Shown here: piece by piece, positions 52,605-63,309 of the stretch
How the letters are laid out: the number at the start of each line of letters is the position of its first letter
Position numbering within the stretch: the stretch's first letter is position 1
Assembly (NCBI GenBank): GCA_903772945.1
Contig: CAICTM010000144.1
Location: 1-64,000, forward strand
Direction of reading: 5' to 3'
From: Seminavis robusta
Lineage: Eukaryota > Bacillariophyta > Bacillariophyceae > Naviculales > Naviculaceae
DNA: 64,000 nt
Translations under genes and position numbers: made by a program
Notes under the pieces: model-generated
What the model saw: the letters and a program-made list of their open reading frames with translations, nothing else
Told to the model about the DNA's origin: nothing
The model's database searches: none

Positions 52605-53155
52605 GGCTCGCTTCGGGTAAGCAAAAGAGACACAAGTCCCTTCCGGTTGCGTGAAACAACGGCGCCTGGTTCAGATTGGATCGATGCAGACGATACGCCC
52701 ACTACCTCTGCACCCAGCGGGCGACGATACCAATAGATTGTAAATGAATACTAAATGCATAGAGCTCAGATACGATCGTAGAACAGCTCTTAGGTTATTT
52801 CAATAGAATTTCCTTGTACTTCCGCTGTGCTGCATCATTGATCCGTCTTCATGCTGCCATGAGCCGTTGGCTTGTTTACGTCCCTCTACCTCGTCCGCCA
52901 GCGCATAGCTCGCCGTTGGTCTATCTACCGGTAGTGCTGTCGCTCTCCGAGACAAAGGTCGCACCATTCAGGGTATCAACGGTAAGATAAAGAAGATTTG
53001 TTTCTAATACAGGTTTTTATGTACATGTTCTGTCTGTGCGCCACAAACGAACGATCTGATATGAATTGGACATGGCTTGGTTGTGTGGGCATGGTTGTGT
53101 GGGCATGGCTGCAAGCGGTGATTTGCAATGATGTGGGCAATCAATGAGTTAGACT
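52605..53155. other. Intergenic, no gene seen
   Basis: Contains a duplicated GTTGTGTGGGCATGG motif (about 53080-53108). Nothing else identified. Confidence 0.4.
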
Positions 53156-53556
53156 CTAGTGGTGGCTGGCTAATTCCGCTGGTTGCTGACTGCCCAGGAG
53201 CTTGCGTCTACGGTGCTTGCTGTTGACAGCATTCATAAAGCCTTCCATGGCCTTGAGGGACTCTGACACGGCTTGGGCATCTTTGTGGACAATTTGCTCC
53301 GCAGAATCGCAAGATGCATTGGAGTTGCTTCGTCGATAACCGCGCAGCTGACGACGGATTCCTTGTGATTCAGCATACTTTTGGCGGATGATTTCTGCAC
53401 GTGTCTTGGCTCCTCCTTTGCTCTTGAGGGAGTGCGAGGATTGACTTGGACGCCGCTGCCTTCTGGTGTTCTTGTCATGAATTGGACTTGCTTGGAGCTC
53501 GCTGCTCCAATCAGAGGAACTATCAGACAAAACCAAGGATCGGGGAGAGGACATGA
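53156..53556 (-). CDS. Hypothetical basic Ser-rich small protein
   Basis: The frame from the ATG at 53556 encodes about 133 residues: a Ser/Asp-rich start (MSSPRSLVLSDSSSDWSS), a basic middle (NTRRQRRPSQ, RQLRGYRRSNS) and a helical segment (ALKAMEGFMNAVNSKHRRRK region). No domain is recognised. The frame is open upstream to 53692 but that part is low-complexity leader, so I prefer the internal ATG. Moderately likely to be a real small gene; localisation is unknown. Confidence 0.45.
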
Positions 53557-53959
53557 TGTTTTTGTTTGTTTGGAAAAGTGAGAATGGCAAGGTGCAAGGT
53601 GTACAAACTATAATGGATGGAAATTCAAATTGTGAGAGAAGTTTTGTTTTGTTTTGTTTTGGGCTGGATCTTGCTTTTCGCTGAGCTTCCAACGATTGTC
53701 CAAGAGCTTTTCACTTCTAATTACTAAAACTGCTTCCTCTTGAAGCTTGAAGCACCTCCTTTAACTCTCCTTTTGACTTTTGACCATTGACTCTGGGTAA
53801 CATGTTGCAGCAGCCTCTGTTCTTCCACGAGCAATAACCCTCAGAATCAAAAAGAGATATTGCATAGCTTCCCCAGAAGGTGAATTCACACCGACATTAT
53901 GTCATTCGGAATGCTAAGGAAATGACTATTAATAATAGGTGTTGAAACATTGAAACATT
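53557..53959. other. Intergenic
   Basis: GTTTTGTTTTGTTTTG tract at about 53642-53660; otherwise nothing seen. Confidence 0.4.
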
Positions 53960-54990
53960 TATTTGTTTTGTTTGTCAATAGATGACCGATTGTTCGACGA
54001 AAGGGATCTTGCGCCTATGTCAATACTCTGAGTCAGCTTCAAGGGGGAGTAGTTGCCGAAAACATTCAGTCGCTTCAAACTCAGGGGGAGCCTGCTGCAT
54101 TCTTGTCTGGACGGCTCCTCCACCAGTTCCGGCTCTGGCATCACATAGATGATATATAGGATGATAGCTTGGATGATAGAGCTGATGATGGTCTTCTTCT
54201 TGTTCTTCGACGTGGAAGGAGGCACGCGGAAGCAGGCAATTGCTGCTCAGTTCCTGCGTTGGTGCCATGGAGGGAATGACTGCTTACCAACCCGAAGCAA
54301 AATTTACATAGCAATTTAGATAGACTCTGCCTTGCTTGGCTGCCTTGTTGCTTCTCCGTGTTCGATTGATGTAGACTGCAGAATGCTAAAGGCAATGCCA
54401 GCAAGGCTTTTACACTCCACAAGCGGCTTAAATTTTATGTTGACGGATTGTTTCAGGAAAGGGCTATTGCAGTATGTCAAGCTCAGTCGCTTCAAACTCA
54501 GGGGCCTTGCTTCTTTCTTGTCTGGAGGAGCACAAGGAAGTGAAGATTCAAGATTCATTATTTATTTATTTTGTGTCTTTACGAGCTCTTTACGTCTTTA
54601 CAGTGTCTTTACGTTGTCTCTCAACATCATAGAGCTACCGCATACCTGGTACCGGTGGCTCTTGTGCTCTTCTGCTCTCCAGCTTAAGTAGTCCTAGCTA
54701 GCTACTAGCACTGGTACTGCACCGCTCCTGGCCAAAACAGCTCCAAAAGCTACAACAATGTCATGATGTATGACGACGTCAATACTCAAAACAATTCGAC
54801 CAGATCTTCTTCTTGTTCTTCTTGTTCTTCAGCTCATCCACGTGGACGGAAGCATTGGCGGTACCGGTACAGGTACGGTACAGGTGGCATGCAATAATTG
54901 CCGCTCAGTTGGTGCGTCCCACGGAGGGGAATTGGCCGCATACTAACCAGAAATTACATGTAGTCTACCTTGCTTATGCATAGTTGCAAT
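53960..54990 (-). pseudogene. Two diverged copies of a coding-like unit, degenerate
   Basis: On the minus strand, 53960-54280 and 54470-54960 contain the same series of pieces in the same order: a CCxCGGAGGGAAxTG leader, a KNKKK/TCTTCTTGTTCTTC segment, and a PLSLKRL-containing segment (PLSLKRLNVFGNYSPLKL and PLSLKRLSLTYCNSPFLK). Frames are short and interrupted. The Leu spacing is faintly leucine-rich-repeat-like. I read it as a tandem duplication of a decayed or fast-evolving gene. Confidence 0.35.
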
Positions 54991-56178
54991 GTAGTGCACG
55001 GAAATGGCAATGCCCAACGCCCAACAGCTTGCCCAACCCTTCTGGGCTACAAGCACACAAGCACTGTAGTCTACATGTTGTAGACTAGTGATCAGGCTGG
55101 ATGGCAAAAGTTGGGGCTGCACCAAAGCAATAAACAACTGAATCGCTCTTCAATCTTGTCTGGGTCGGATGCAACAGTAAGGATTCAAGGCTTCTTCGGT
55201 CGCTCTTCTCATTCCGAATGGACTTGAGAACGGCTGTTGCGAAGAGTGCCACCACCATAAACCATTTCTTGGTGAAACGTAGGCAATACCGTACCGCTGA
55301 AGCTGCCAAATGACTTCCCCTTCATCGTCGAACAAGGAAGGGACAAGTCCGCCTAAACGCCAAAAATGCTAAGAGCGGGCTTCGTCCATCCATACTAGTA
55401 CTAGCTAGAGGGTGTCATGGCAGTCGATTCAAGGGTCACTATTGGTCAGGTCGGGCTCATACCGCATGGAATGGAAAGGAATTGAATTGAATTGAATTGG
55501 AGACCGAGAGCGAAGCAGAGCCATCAAACAAGACCGCTGATGAGAGTGACAGTCATTCTCGCTTCGTCTCGTGCTTTGCTTGATGAGGATCCGTGCGTAA
55601 AGCCGCCTCGAATACATGCGCATTTACTGCTTTGGAAGTTCCTTGTGCAATGGGTGCAGCGCTGGATCATCGCCGCGTTTACGACAATGTGTAGACGCTG
55701 AAGATCGTGGAGCCTTTTCCACGCTGTGCGAAACACCACAGACGGATACACATCCACTTCCATGCGTCACCTCTCTCTGCCACGTTCAATTCACCACCAA
55801 CGAATGATGAATCGAATCCACCCGTTCGGCATTGCCAGCCGTATTTTCTGAGTAGTGGGACCCCCAACTAGCCCCCTGGTATCGGACGGAACGTTGCGGG
55901 GATGAACGAGGGTGGGTCCAATACGGCAGGTTTCTTTCCCGATGCTGAAATATCACAGACTGGTAAGAAAGCTTCCCAGTATTGAGACTTCAAAGCGTAA
56001 GAAATACACTACTACTCTACAAAAACAAGATGCCTCCGGTGGCGCCAACCATGGAAACAGAAATAGCAAAAAGGACTGACAGTCCGTTGGCAAATAGCTA
56101 ATACTGGTACCAGATACCAACTGCCATGGGCTCCAAAGGGTCCGAAATCGCCATTTACAAGTAATTCTGCTTCATACT
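54991..56178. other. Intergenic, no supported gene
   Basis: Short minus-strand frames (55085-55335, 55524-55867) and an AATTG repeat (about 55481-55500). None is convincing. Confidence 0.35.
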
Positions 56179-59100
56179 TGGGTTTCGATTTTATATTTGG
56201 GTTTTGATTTTATATTTAGGTTTCGATTTTATATTTGGGTTTCGGCTTGATTTTACTAGTTATATACCATAGTAATTTGGTTTCGGTTTTATATACCCTC
56301 ATAGGTCAAAGTTGACTCGTGCCAAATTTGACTCAGAGTCAAACTGACGCTCCTTGACTGGGTCATAAAGATTTTCGCGCGGGGGTGCGAACCCTCCTTG
56401 TTATTTGAATAACGACCCCAAGTCAAAAAATCGTGGACTTAGAAGATAGATTAAGAGACATAGAGAACGGTACTGCATTAACTCTAGCTAGCTTCCTTCA
56501 GTTGGCGCCCTCTTAAGGCCTAACTCGAACTCTAGTGGTTCCGTACCTTGAAATCGTGGAGAGTCGAGGTGTACCAATGCCAACGAAACACAACCAGAGG
56601 CAGGAGAGTTAACAGCAGTAGACAACAACAATCAACATCAAGATGACCTCTACTACCAGTGCTATTGCGAATGGTTTACCCTCTCCAGTGAGGCCAGCAC
56701 AAGTCCGTGTGGTGGAGCATAGGATTGGTGAAGATGGGATGAGAGAGGCTGTTGTGACAGTGAGGGATGATGGCCAACTCAACAGCAATTTGCAACATGT
56801 CTTGTTGGAGATGGCAGAGGGTGACAAGCCAACCTCTACAGGAAAGGCGCTGGATCCCAAAGTCTTTGAATACTACCAGTACTGCGACCACTGTTATCCC
56901 AATGATCCAATGAGGAGAGTTGTGGACTTTGAGAAGGTTTACAGATTTATGTTCTACACTGCTTTCAGAGAGCCAAAGAAACATCCAACCAAGGCTGAAC
57001 TTGCCAAGTCTGTGGAAAAGAGGAATCACTTCAACAAGAAGGAGTTTGACACCCTAATGGTGGACTACAAGGACTCTGCCAAGGCTAGACTCAACCGGCC
57101 CAATCCCAAGAATCCAATGAGTCCCCCCTCCTTTGAACAGTACAAGCAAATCATCCGCAAGATCTGGAAGGTACAACTCGCCAAGGGATTGACCAAAGAC
57201 AGCTTTGATGCTATCTGGAGGCTCCCATTGGATGATCTATTGAAGTTTGTGAAGCACAGGAAGCCCATCCAAGACAAGAAAAACTACAAAGAGAAGATTA
57301 ATGGAGAGTTTTCTCCCTACATGATTGTGGAGCACTATACCAGCATTGAAGCTATTCTGTGGAAACACAGCCATGATGCTGTTGGCTACAGATCTGTGGC
57401 CTGTCAGCTGCGCCACAGGTACTGTTTTCTACATTTGACTTGTGGCATTCTCAGGTGTGAGAGTCTCCACCGTGCTGAGTTCAGCGACTTCCTTGGATTG
57501 ACTGTCCCCAAGGACGAAGACAGAGATGTACACGACACCTACATTATGGTTAACCAGATTGCATTGGGCAAGACAGCCACCTATGGCAGGAAACAGTATG
57601 GCAGAGCCACCCGCCACAAGGATGTCAATGTGTGCTGCATCGCTGCCTTTGCCTTCATGGTGGAATACCGTCTCCATTGCACTGAAGAGTTTGCCAGCTT
57701 CACTGTGGATGACTGGGTGAACAACACGAAGTGGTTTGACATCAAGGTCCTTGCTGATGTTACAGTGAGCGCTGACAGGTCCAAGGAGATGGAGAAGGAT
57801 ACTTATGGAAACCACATCCGTGGGATCCTCAAGGAACTCGAGCTGGACTGCTCAAAGGTACTCCATCTTGGCAGAAAACTTGGTGCATTAACTCTTGAGC
57901 TGCTGATGGAAGAGCGCTCTGAGATCCAGCAATTAGGAGGCTGGTCAGAGGGCTGTTTTGACAAGCATTACAGTGGCAAGATGCCTCTATCTCCTGTGAG
58001 GAGAATGGCCGGTTATGGCGGGAAGAACGGCTGTCTCTTCTGCCCCAGATCTGTTGTCTTTCCACCCAAGGAGTTGTTGCTCCTTACACCAATCGGAAAG
58101 TGGGTGTACACCGCCTTTGACGACGTTACATCTCACCCCGGAAACAATCCAACAGCCATTGCCTTCCTCAAGTTCTTTATTGACCTCAACACACTCTTTT
58201 TACAAGACGCAGCAGCAATGATGGTTCTTCATCCAGAGCGAGAGGAGCATCCTTTATTCACTGACCTGAACTATGTATTCAAGACCGATCTCTTTGCTGT
58301 AAGTGTCACCGTTCGCACTTGTTCATTAGCTCTTGTGCCACACGCCTCTCACTACTGCTTCTTCTACTGTCCGTGCTGTTACTAGATATTCAAGGAGAAG
58401 ATGAAATTGGCACTCGAGTCTGCAAAGAATCCAAAAGAAACCACTATAGAGAAAGTTGTCCCAACGCTGACTGCCTGGCAGACAGCAAACAACCAAGCGT
58501 TATGTCTTTTAGATTCAAAGGTTGACAGTGTGTCCACTATTGTGTCCAATGGGATCGCGCAGCTTGTTGAGTTCACTCAGAGAACTGAACAGCGACAGTT
58601 GCAGAGAGAAAGGCAACTAGGGGCTTTACTAGTGAAGATGGGCAATTCTCTCAATGTCCCGCTAGAGAACAACGAAGAAGAAGGCGAACTGCTTACACCA
58701 GACACACCAGAAGAGCTGGACTATATGAATGACAGTGGCGAGTGGGAGCCTATGCAGGATCCGGCTGGTGCAACTTTGGAAACGGGTGACATGCATCTTC
58801 AAGTTGGTGCTATGGACACCACGGAAACCGTGACACGACGTACGATATCGCCAACAGCAACAGTGGTAGCCCAGCCCAATGCTGAATTCAGGCTCTCTGT
58901 GTGCATCAAGAACTTGAGCGAGCTGATGGACGAGTGGACTGGTCGAATGGATGGATCCTATCCAGATCCTCTTGGAGGCGTGGAAGGCAGAAACAACAAG
59001 TATGGTGCCAAATGGAGGGCGCACATCCCTGCCAAGCAACATTCCAGAAGAAAGCAAGCCACTGAAGGTATCCGTGCTTATGCAGAGAGGCACAATGTGG

Positions 59101-59903
59101 ATGAGTTGGATGCATGCACAATGCTTGACTACAACTACAAAGAAGACTGCAAGTGCTCTATTGCAAAGTTTGTGGACTACTTGAAAGGCGAGGGGCTGCT
59201 GCAAAAAATGGCGTCTCGTGGTCGTACCAAGAAATGACTACTTTACATTCTATTTGGTGGGCTTCCAAGCTCCTTGGTCTTTGACCTGTTGGGCTGTCAT
59301 GGGCTGTGGCACAGAGATGCGAGCAGCCATCATTCTACATTCATTTAAACTAGCACTACATTCATTTAAACTAGTAGTAGGAGCTTTCAATTGCTCTTGT
59401 AGCCGTTGCTTCTCCATCGTGCTGTTGTGTTGTTCGATCGTTGTTGCCGACTGCGATTGTTCTTGTTGCCTGTTGCTGTTACTGTTGCCGTAAGATAGGT
59501 GCGCGCCATTGAAGTTCGAAAAGTGAGAAGTTGTCACTGACGTCAGTTGTAATCCAGTACCGGTTCTCATTTGAGTACCGGTTTCGAGTCAGTCGCCAAA
59601 AGAGGTGCGAAGTTCCAAAAGATACGCGGAAGATCGGTGAGGTGACTCCAGTTTGATTTCTGCTCAGCAGTTTCTCGTTTGGCCTCTCCAGAGTCAGGGG
59701 GTACTGTTTTCGGCACAGTAAGAACAGAATCTGGCCAGGTCAAACGAGATACTCTGAGTCAAAATCCAATTTTGACTCACTCGATGGCACTACGTGCTTT
59801 TGCCTTGACTGAACGATCCTACGAAGGACAGACTACTATTTTACCAACTAAATATTTAGGTTTTCGGTTTTATATTTAGGTTTCGGTTTTATATTTAGGT
59901 TTG
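56179..59903 (+). mobile_element. Putative Crypton-type tyrosine-recombinase element
   Basis: The gene at 56643-59237 encodes a Crypton-like recombinase. About 400-600 bases on either side of it lie related repeats in the same orientation: TTTATATTTAGGTTTCG-type units at 56179-56248 and at 59849-59903. Inside these are TTGACTCAGAGTCAAA-type sequences (about 56328-56342) and CTGAGTCAAAATCC/TTTTGACTCACTC (59752-59781). Cryptons lack inverted ends and integrate by recombination at short direct repeats. The precise ends are not established, so the coordinates given are the outer limits of the shared repeats. Confidence 0.55.
56643..59237 (+). CDS. Crypton-type tyrosine recombinase with GCR1_C-like DNA-binding domain, 2 exons
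   Basis: Exons 56643-58298 and 58386-59237 join at GT/AG in phase 0 to 835 residues. The recombinase core lies at about 245-455: an Arg-containing first block GILRCESLHRAEFSDF, then KVLHLGRKLGALTLEL (HxxR), QLGGWSEGC (Trp) and KHYSGKMPLSPVRRMAGY (nucleophile Tyr). This matches the R...HxxR...W...Y pattern and the Ndc10-domain-II-like style of Cryptons. Exon 2 begins with a helical region, then an acidic linker, then about 110 residues (LSELMDEWTG ... GAKWRAHIP ... SRRKQATEGIRAYAE) resembling the GCR1_C DNA-binding domain often joined to Crypton recombinases. The full catalytic set and intact frame suggest the element may be recent. Confidence 0.75.
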
Positions 59904-60477
59904 GAATTGATCAATTTAATTGGATTCTTAAAATCCTGATTTCGGGCCCTTTCCTCCCAGAATCTTGCTTTACAAGAATTTCTTAACAATTTCTAAAAGC
60001 TCAGGGCTCGCTTTCTAACTACTCGTAATGGTGGAGTTGCTCAAAATTCGAGTTTGGAGTACGGTACCACTACTAGTAGTACCAGTACCACCAAGAGCGC
60101 GCAAGTGCATGACTGGTTGAAAAATTAAATAATGACTTTCAGAAGCACGCCTACACATTTGATCTCTTGTGTTCTTACCGGTACCGGTATTAAATTTGTA
60201 CAGTAGCCAGTGGAATGGGACTTAGAGGATCCCAACCGAGCTTTGCAGATTAGCTGGAGATTCCAGTAAGCTACTCCCGTCAGAAGGTTCCAACAGTGCT
60301 CCCATCTTCGGGTGCTAAGGTGGCCAGCCAAAACCGCGAAACCCGGCTCAATGGTCAGCCATGATCTGCTGTGGGAACATGGCACTGAGATGATCCTCAG
60401 AATTATTCTGACAAGCCCAACACTTGCCTTGTCTTAGCCCAAACAAAAGTAAACAAATAATAGATCTAGTAAACACA
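59238..60477. other. Element 3' flank and intergenic DNA
   Basis: Includes a duplicated CTACATTCATTTAAACTAG (about 59335-59372), the right-hand Crypton-flank repeats (to 59903), and TACCGGTACCGGTA palindromes near 60176. No further gene seen. Confidence 0.4.
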
Positions 60478-61182
60478 ATGAAGTCTCTCTTGAAGTTCAT
60501 TACCGGTGCGTCCAAAAAGGAGGACAATGGCAGCCGAAAGAAGAAGGACGCATTGGATAGTGAAGCTAAAAGCAAGAGTAAGGGTACAAGCAAGAGTAAC
60601 AAGGATAGAAAAAGCAGGAAGGAGGCAAAGATCAAGAGGTCAGCTAAAGGCTCTGTCGTCAGCGAACAAACCGAAGCTACTACTCTCAGTGATGCTGCTG
60701 TGAACGAACACTTGATCCAGGATTACATTTCCAAGGTAAATGAACACGCATCAGTAGAAGAGCTGCTCCAATTCTACGCCCGTGAGGACGCGCCCATCAA
60801 GTTTGACGACATGGCCCCCATGCCTGCCGTGGCAGTGCAGACAGAGATTGTGAACCTCACCAAGAGCTTTAAGGATTTCAAGTTCAGCTATGACTCTGTC
60901 AAGGAAATCAAACCAGGCGTGGTGCAGGTAGACGAGTTGGTGGTGTCAGGAACTCACAATGGGGAACCTTATAAATTTGCAGTATTCCCTCCTGTCCCAG
61001 CCACTGGCAAGCATGTTGTGTTAGACCCAGAGAGGTCGTGGTTTTACATGAATGATGGGAAGATTGTCAAGGAGGTCATCACGGCACTCGGCAACCTCAC
61101 AGGGCCTCCTGGCATGTACATTTCTATTGGAGGAAACATGGACATGGCACCCCCACCACCTCAAGAGGAGGAATCGCCTTAG
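60478..61182 (+). CDS. SnoaL/NTF2-like fold protein, copy A
   Basis: A 234-residue protein from the ATG at 60478 (the frame is open to 60424). Residues 1-65 are strongly basic (Lys/Ser-rich, DRKSRKEAKIKRS). From about 75 on, the pattern of an initial helix (NEHLIQDYISKVNEHAS), strands and a C-terminal GPPGMYISIGGNMDM looks like a SnoaL/NTF2-type small alpha+beta barrel; that fold call is tentative. Family members are often ligand-binding or polyketide-cyclase-like, but no catalytic residues can be named. The gene is almost identical to the inverted copy ending at 63310, by eye about nine of ten bases in the core, so the two arose by recent duplication. Confidence 0.65.
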   Translation: MKSLLKFITGASKKEDNGSRKKKDALDSEAKSKSKGTSKSNKDRKSRKEAKIKRSAKGSVVSEQTEATTLSDAAVNEHLIQDYISKVNEHASVEELLQFYAREDAPIKFDDMAPMPAVAVQTEIVNLTKSFKDFKFSYDSVKEIKPGVVQVDELVVSGTHNGEPYKFAVFPPVPATGKHVVLDPERSWFYMNDGKIVKEVITALGNLTGPPGMYISIGGNMDMAPPPPQEEESP

Positions 61183-62146
61183 GAGCATGCGTCTCCTTGT
61201 AACTACTGCCTGACTGAGGTTTGCTTTGGGATACTTGCAATAATGAACACACATGTATTTGATATGAGGTTGCCCATCGTCCAGCCATGTGCGATTTCAT
61301 TGCATTGTTATTCGATCGAAGGCTGTAGTCATCTTCCGGGTATGAATGACACTACAACTGCATACTTGAGGCTTTGTATTCTGCCATATATCGCATTGCC
61401 AACCTTGTTGGTCCACTGAACGTTATCGAGACTGTGTCAAATCATCTAGGACTTTGAACCAAGAAACCAGAATAGCTCACTGAGACTGAAGTTGGTTTGG
61501 CAGCATGACGGTCTCATTTTGGATCTTGTTGCTTTCTTAAAATAATAGCCATACGCTTGTAGCTACTAGTATCTGGGTGGGATTGGCAGTGTGCAAGGAG
61601 GAGCACCTACAGGGTCAGTGCGTCAGAACGCGGAAACTGAGAGTGTATGAACCAATAGAGTTGCCTTCCGACATGGACGCACGCTATCTACATATCATAA
61701 TGCTATCATACCAATGCTACCAAGGGGGGGTTTAGGGTAGGGAAATTATCTACGGAAGCCAGCCGGGGTCAGGCTTTTAAAAGCAAAGAACAGTCGAAAT
61801 TCAGGACTAGGTTCTGTGGGATCAGGGGCAAGAAATTGAGGACCATTAAGGGGGGCAAAGGGCTTTGCGGGATCCACGGAGACATAAATGGCCAATGTTA
61901 CATTGCAGATTTGAGCCTCTGGCTAGTAGCTAGTAGAGAAGATGAGCTAAAGTATATTGACAGCCTTTCCGGTCTTGCTACCGGACGGTACCGAGGCTCA
62001 TGGGCAAATCGTTGCATCGGCCGTGATCCATTCAATGACGTCATTGGCGCCCAAAAGTTTCTTGATCTCTCTAGCTAGGCTGCGCCAAAAGCCCACCAGC
62101 AGAGCACATCAAAGTCAAATTTCACAAGAAGCCAGACAAAGAAGCA
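61183..62146. other. Intergenic, no supported gene
   Basis: A short frame at 61836-62078 is unconvincing. Nothing else identified. Confidence 0.4.
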
Positions 62147-62824
62147 ATGAGGTCCTCTTATTCTGTGTTATTGTTGCTGCTGCCGCTATCGCTATCAGCT
62201 CTGACAGTGTCGGCATTTCAACCATCCAAGTTCCCTCTGAGCCTGAATCGAGCACTTGAGCCACTGCCACCATTAGCTTCAGCTTCAGCCTCAGCCTCAG
62301 CCACGCCAACAACACGATGGACCGCAGCGACAACGACTGATACTCGATCACGGGGTAACCACGGGGTGCTCTATGCCGGACGATCACCCAAAAACGCTCC
62401 CGTAGAGAAAAGTGGAGCAGCACCAAGCACAGATGCTTCCAATGCTACCGGTAATACCAAGGTGATTTACAAGGATGACTGCTTTGGCCTCATGTCCTTC
62501 TTGGCGGGCATTGGCACCCGCGATCCCGTCTTTACGGGAATCTTTTGCTTGCTGTCCTTGTTGGCAGATGTGGGAACTCGACAGCGATGGCTTCCTGCCG
62601 ACTACAAGAATCCCGAAATCGTTTCCCGTAAAGTTCCTGCTGTCATTGCCATTCTCACGTTGGTCTTGACCCCTGTCCTTGTGGAACCATTGACCTCTGT
62701 GGACGCGTCTTTGTTTGGAGCCGAGCCGGATCCGATTGCGAGACCTGTGCAGCTCGTCATTGGTGGATTCTCCATCGTCACGGGGCTTTTGGATATCCGC
62801 TGGAGAGATCGATTTAATGCCTAG
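62147..62824 (+). CDS. Plastid-targeted membrane protein of unknown function
   Basis: A 225-residue single-exon protein. The signal peptide (LLLLLPLSLSALTVSAF, then QPSKFPLSLNRA) carries the plastid Phe signature. A low-complexity (Ala-Ser)n segment follows (about 44-52), then a Ser/Thr-rich linker. The mature region has about three hydrophobic segments: around 132-150 (FTGIFCLLSLLADVG), 166-185 (KVPAVIAILTLVLTPVL) and 200-217 (VQLVIGGFSIVTGLLDI). No named family. It lies between the two inverted SnoaL-like copies. A CTAG-type tract follows the stop directly. Confidence 0.65.
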   Translation: MRSSYSVLLLLLPLSLSALTVSAFQPSKFPLSLNRALEPLPPLASASASASATPTTRWTAATTTDTRSRGNHGVLYAGRSPKNAPVEKSGAAPSTDASNATGNTKVIYKDDCFGLMSFLAGIGTRDPVFTGIFCLLSLLADVGTRQRWLPADYKNPEIVSRKVPAVIAILTLVLTPVLVEPLTSVDASLFGAEPDPIARPVQLVIGGFSIVTGLLDIRWRDRFNA

Positions 62825-63309
62825 ATAGCTAGTAGCATAGCCTTATCGTACATGTACATGTAGCATCCAATGTTATAATTAACTACTAAGGCTGTATTGA
62901 TTCTCCAGTGCTCGTCATCGCACGCTGCCAATCGTAGCTCGCTGCGTGCATACGACGGCGTAAAAAGCTACGAGATCCAAAGTTTACCCCCCGACCCCGG
63001 GGAACCATGTCCTGAATTCCGCCTCTTCTTTGCCGAAGAGGTAACTTCCCAAATATGACCGTCATGCCCAATCCTACGTTTGTCTCAGTGAATATTCTGG
63101 TGGATCATCATCAGGTCGGCATGGCGATGCGTCGGAAAAAATCCTAACTTGAAAGCAGTTGTAGCAGACCTTCATACCCGAGGATTCGAATGCGTGATTC
63201 AATGAAATCAGATGAACGACCGGCTTCCGGTAACATACAGTACAAACATATACAACCGTGTTCATTATCATAACAATTATCCCTAAGCTAACACCATGCA
63301 GCACGCAGC
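62825..63309. other. Intergenic
   Basis: GTACATGTACATGTA tract at about 62850; nothing else identified. Confidence 0.4.

Noticed and set aside
56375-56400. GGGGGTGCGAACCCTCC, resembling a tRNA T arm
   Set aside because: The loop does not fit the TTC consensus and no acceptor, D or anticodon arm is found upstream.
57428-57463. Possible 36-base intron in the Crypton recombinase (GTACTG ... CTCAG)
   Set aside because: It is far shorter than other introns here and its removal would delete part of the conserved Arg-containing recombinase block, which reads well as coding.
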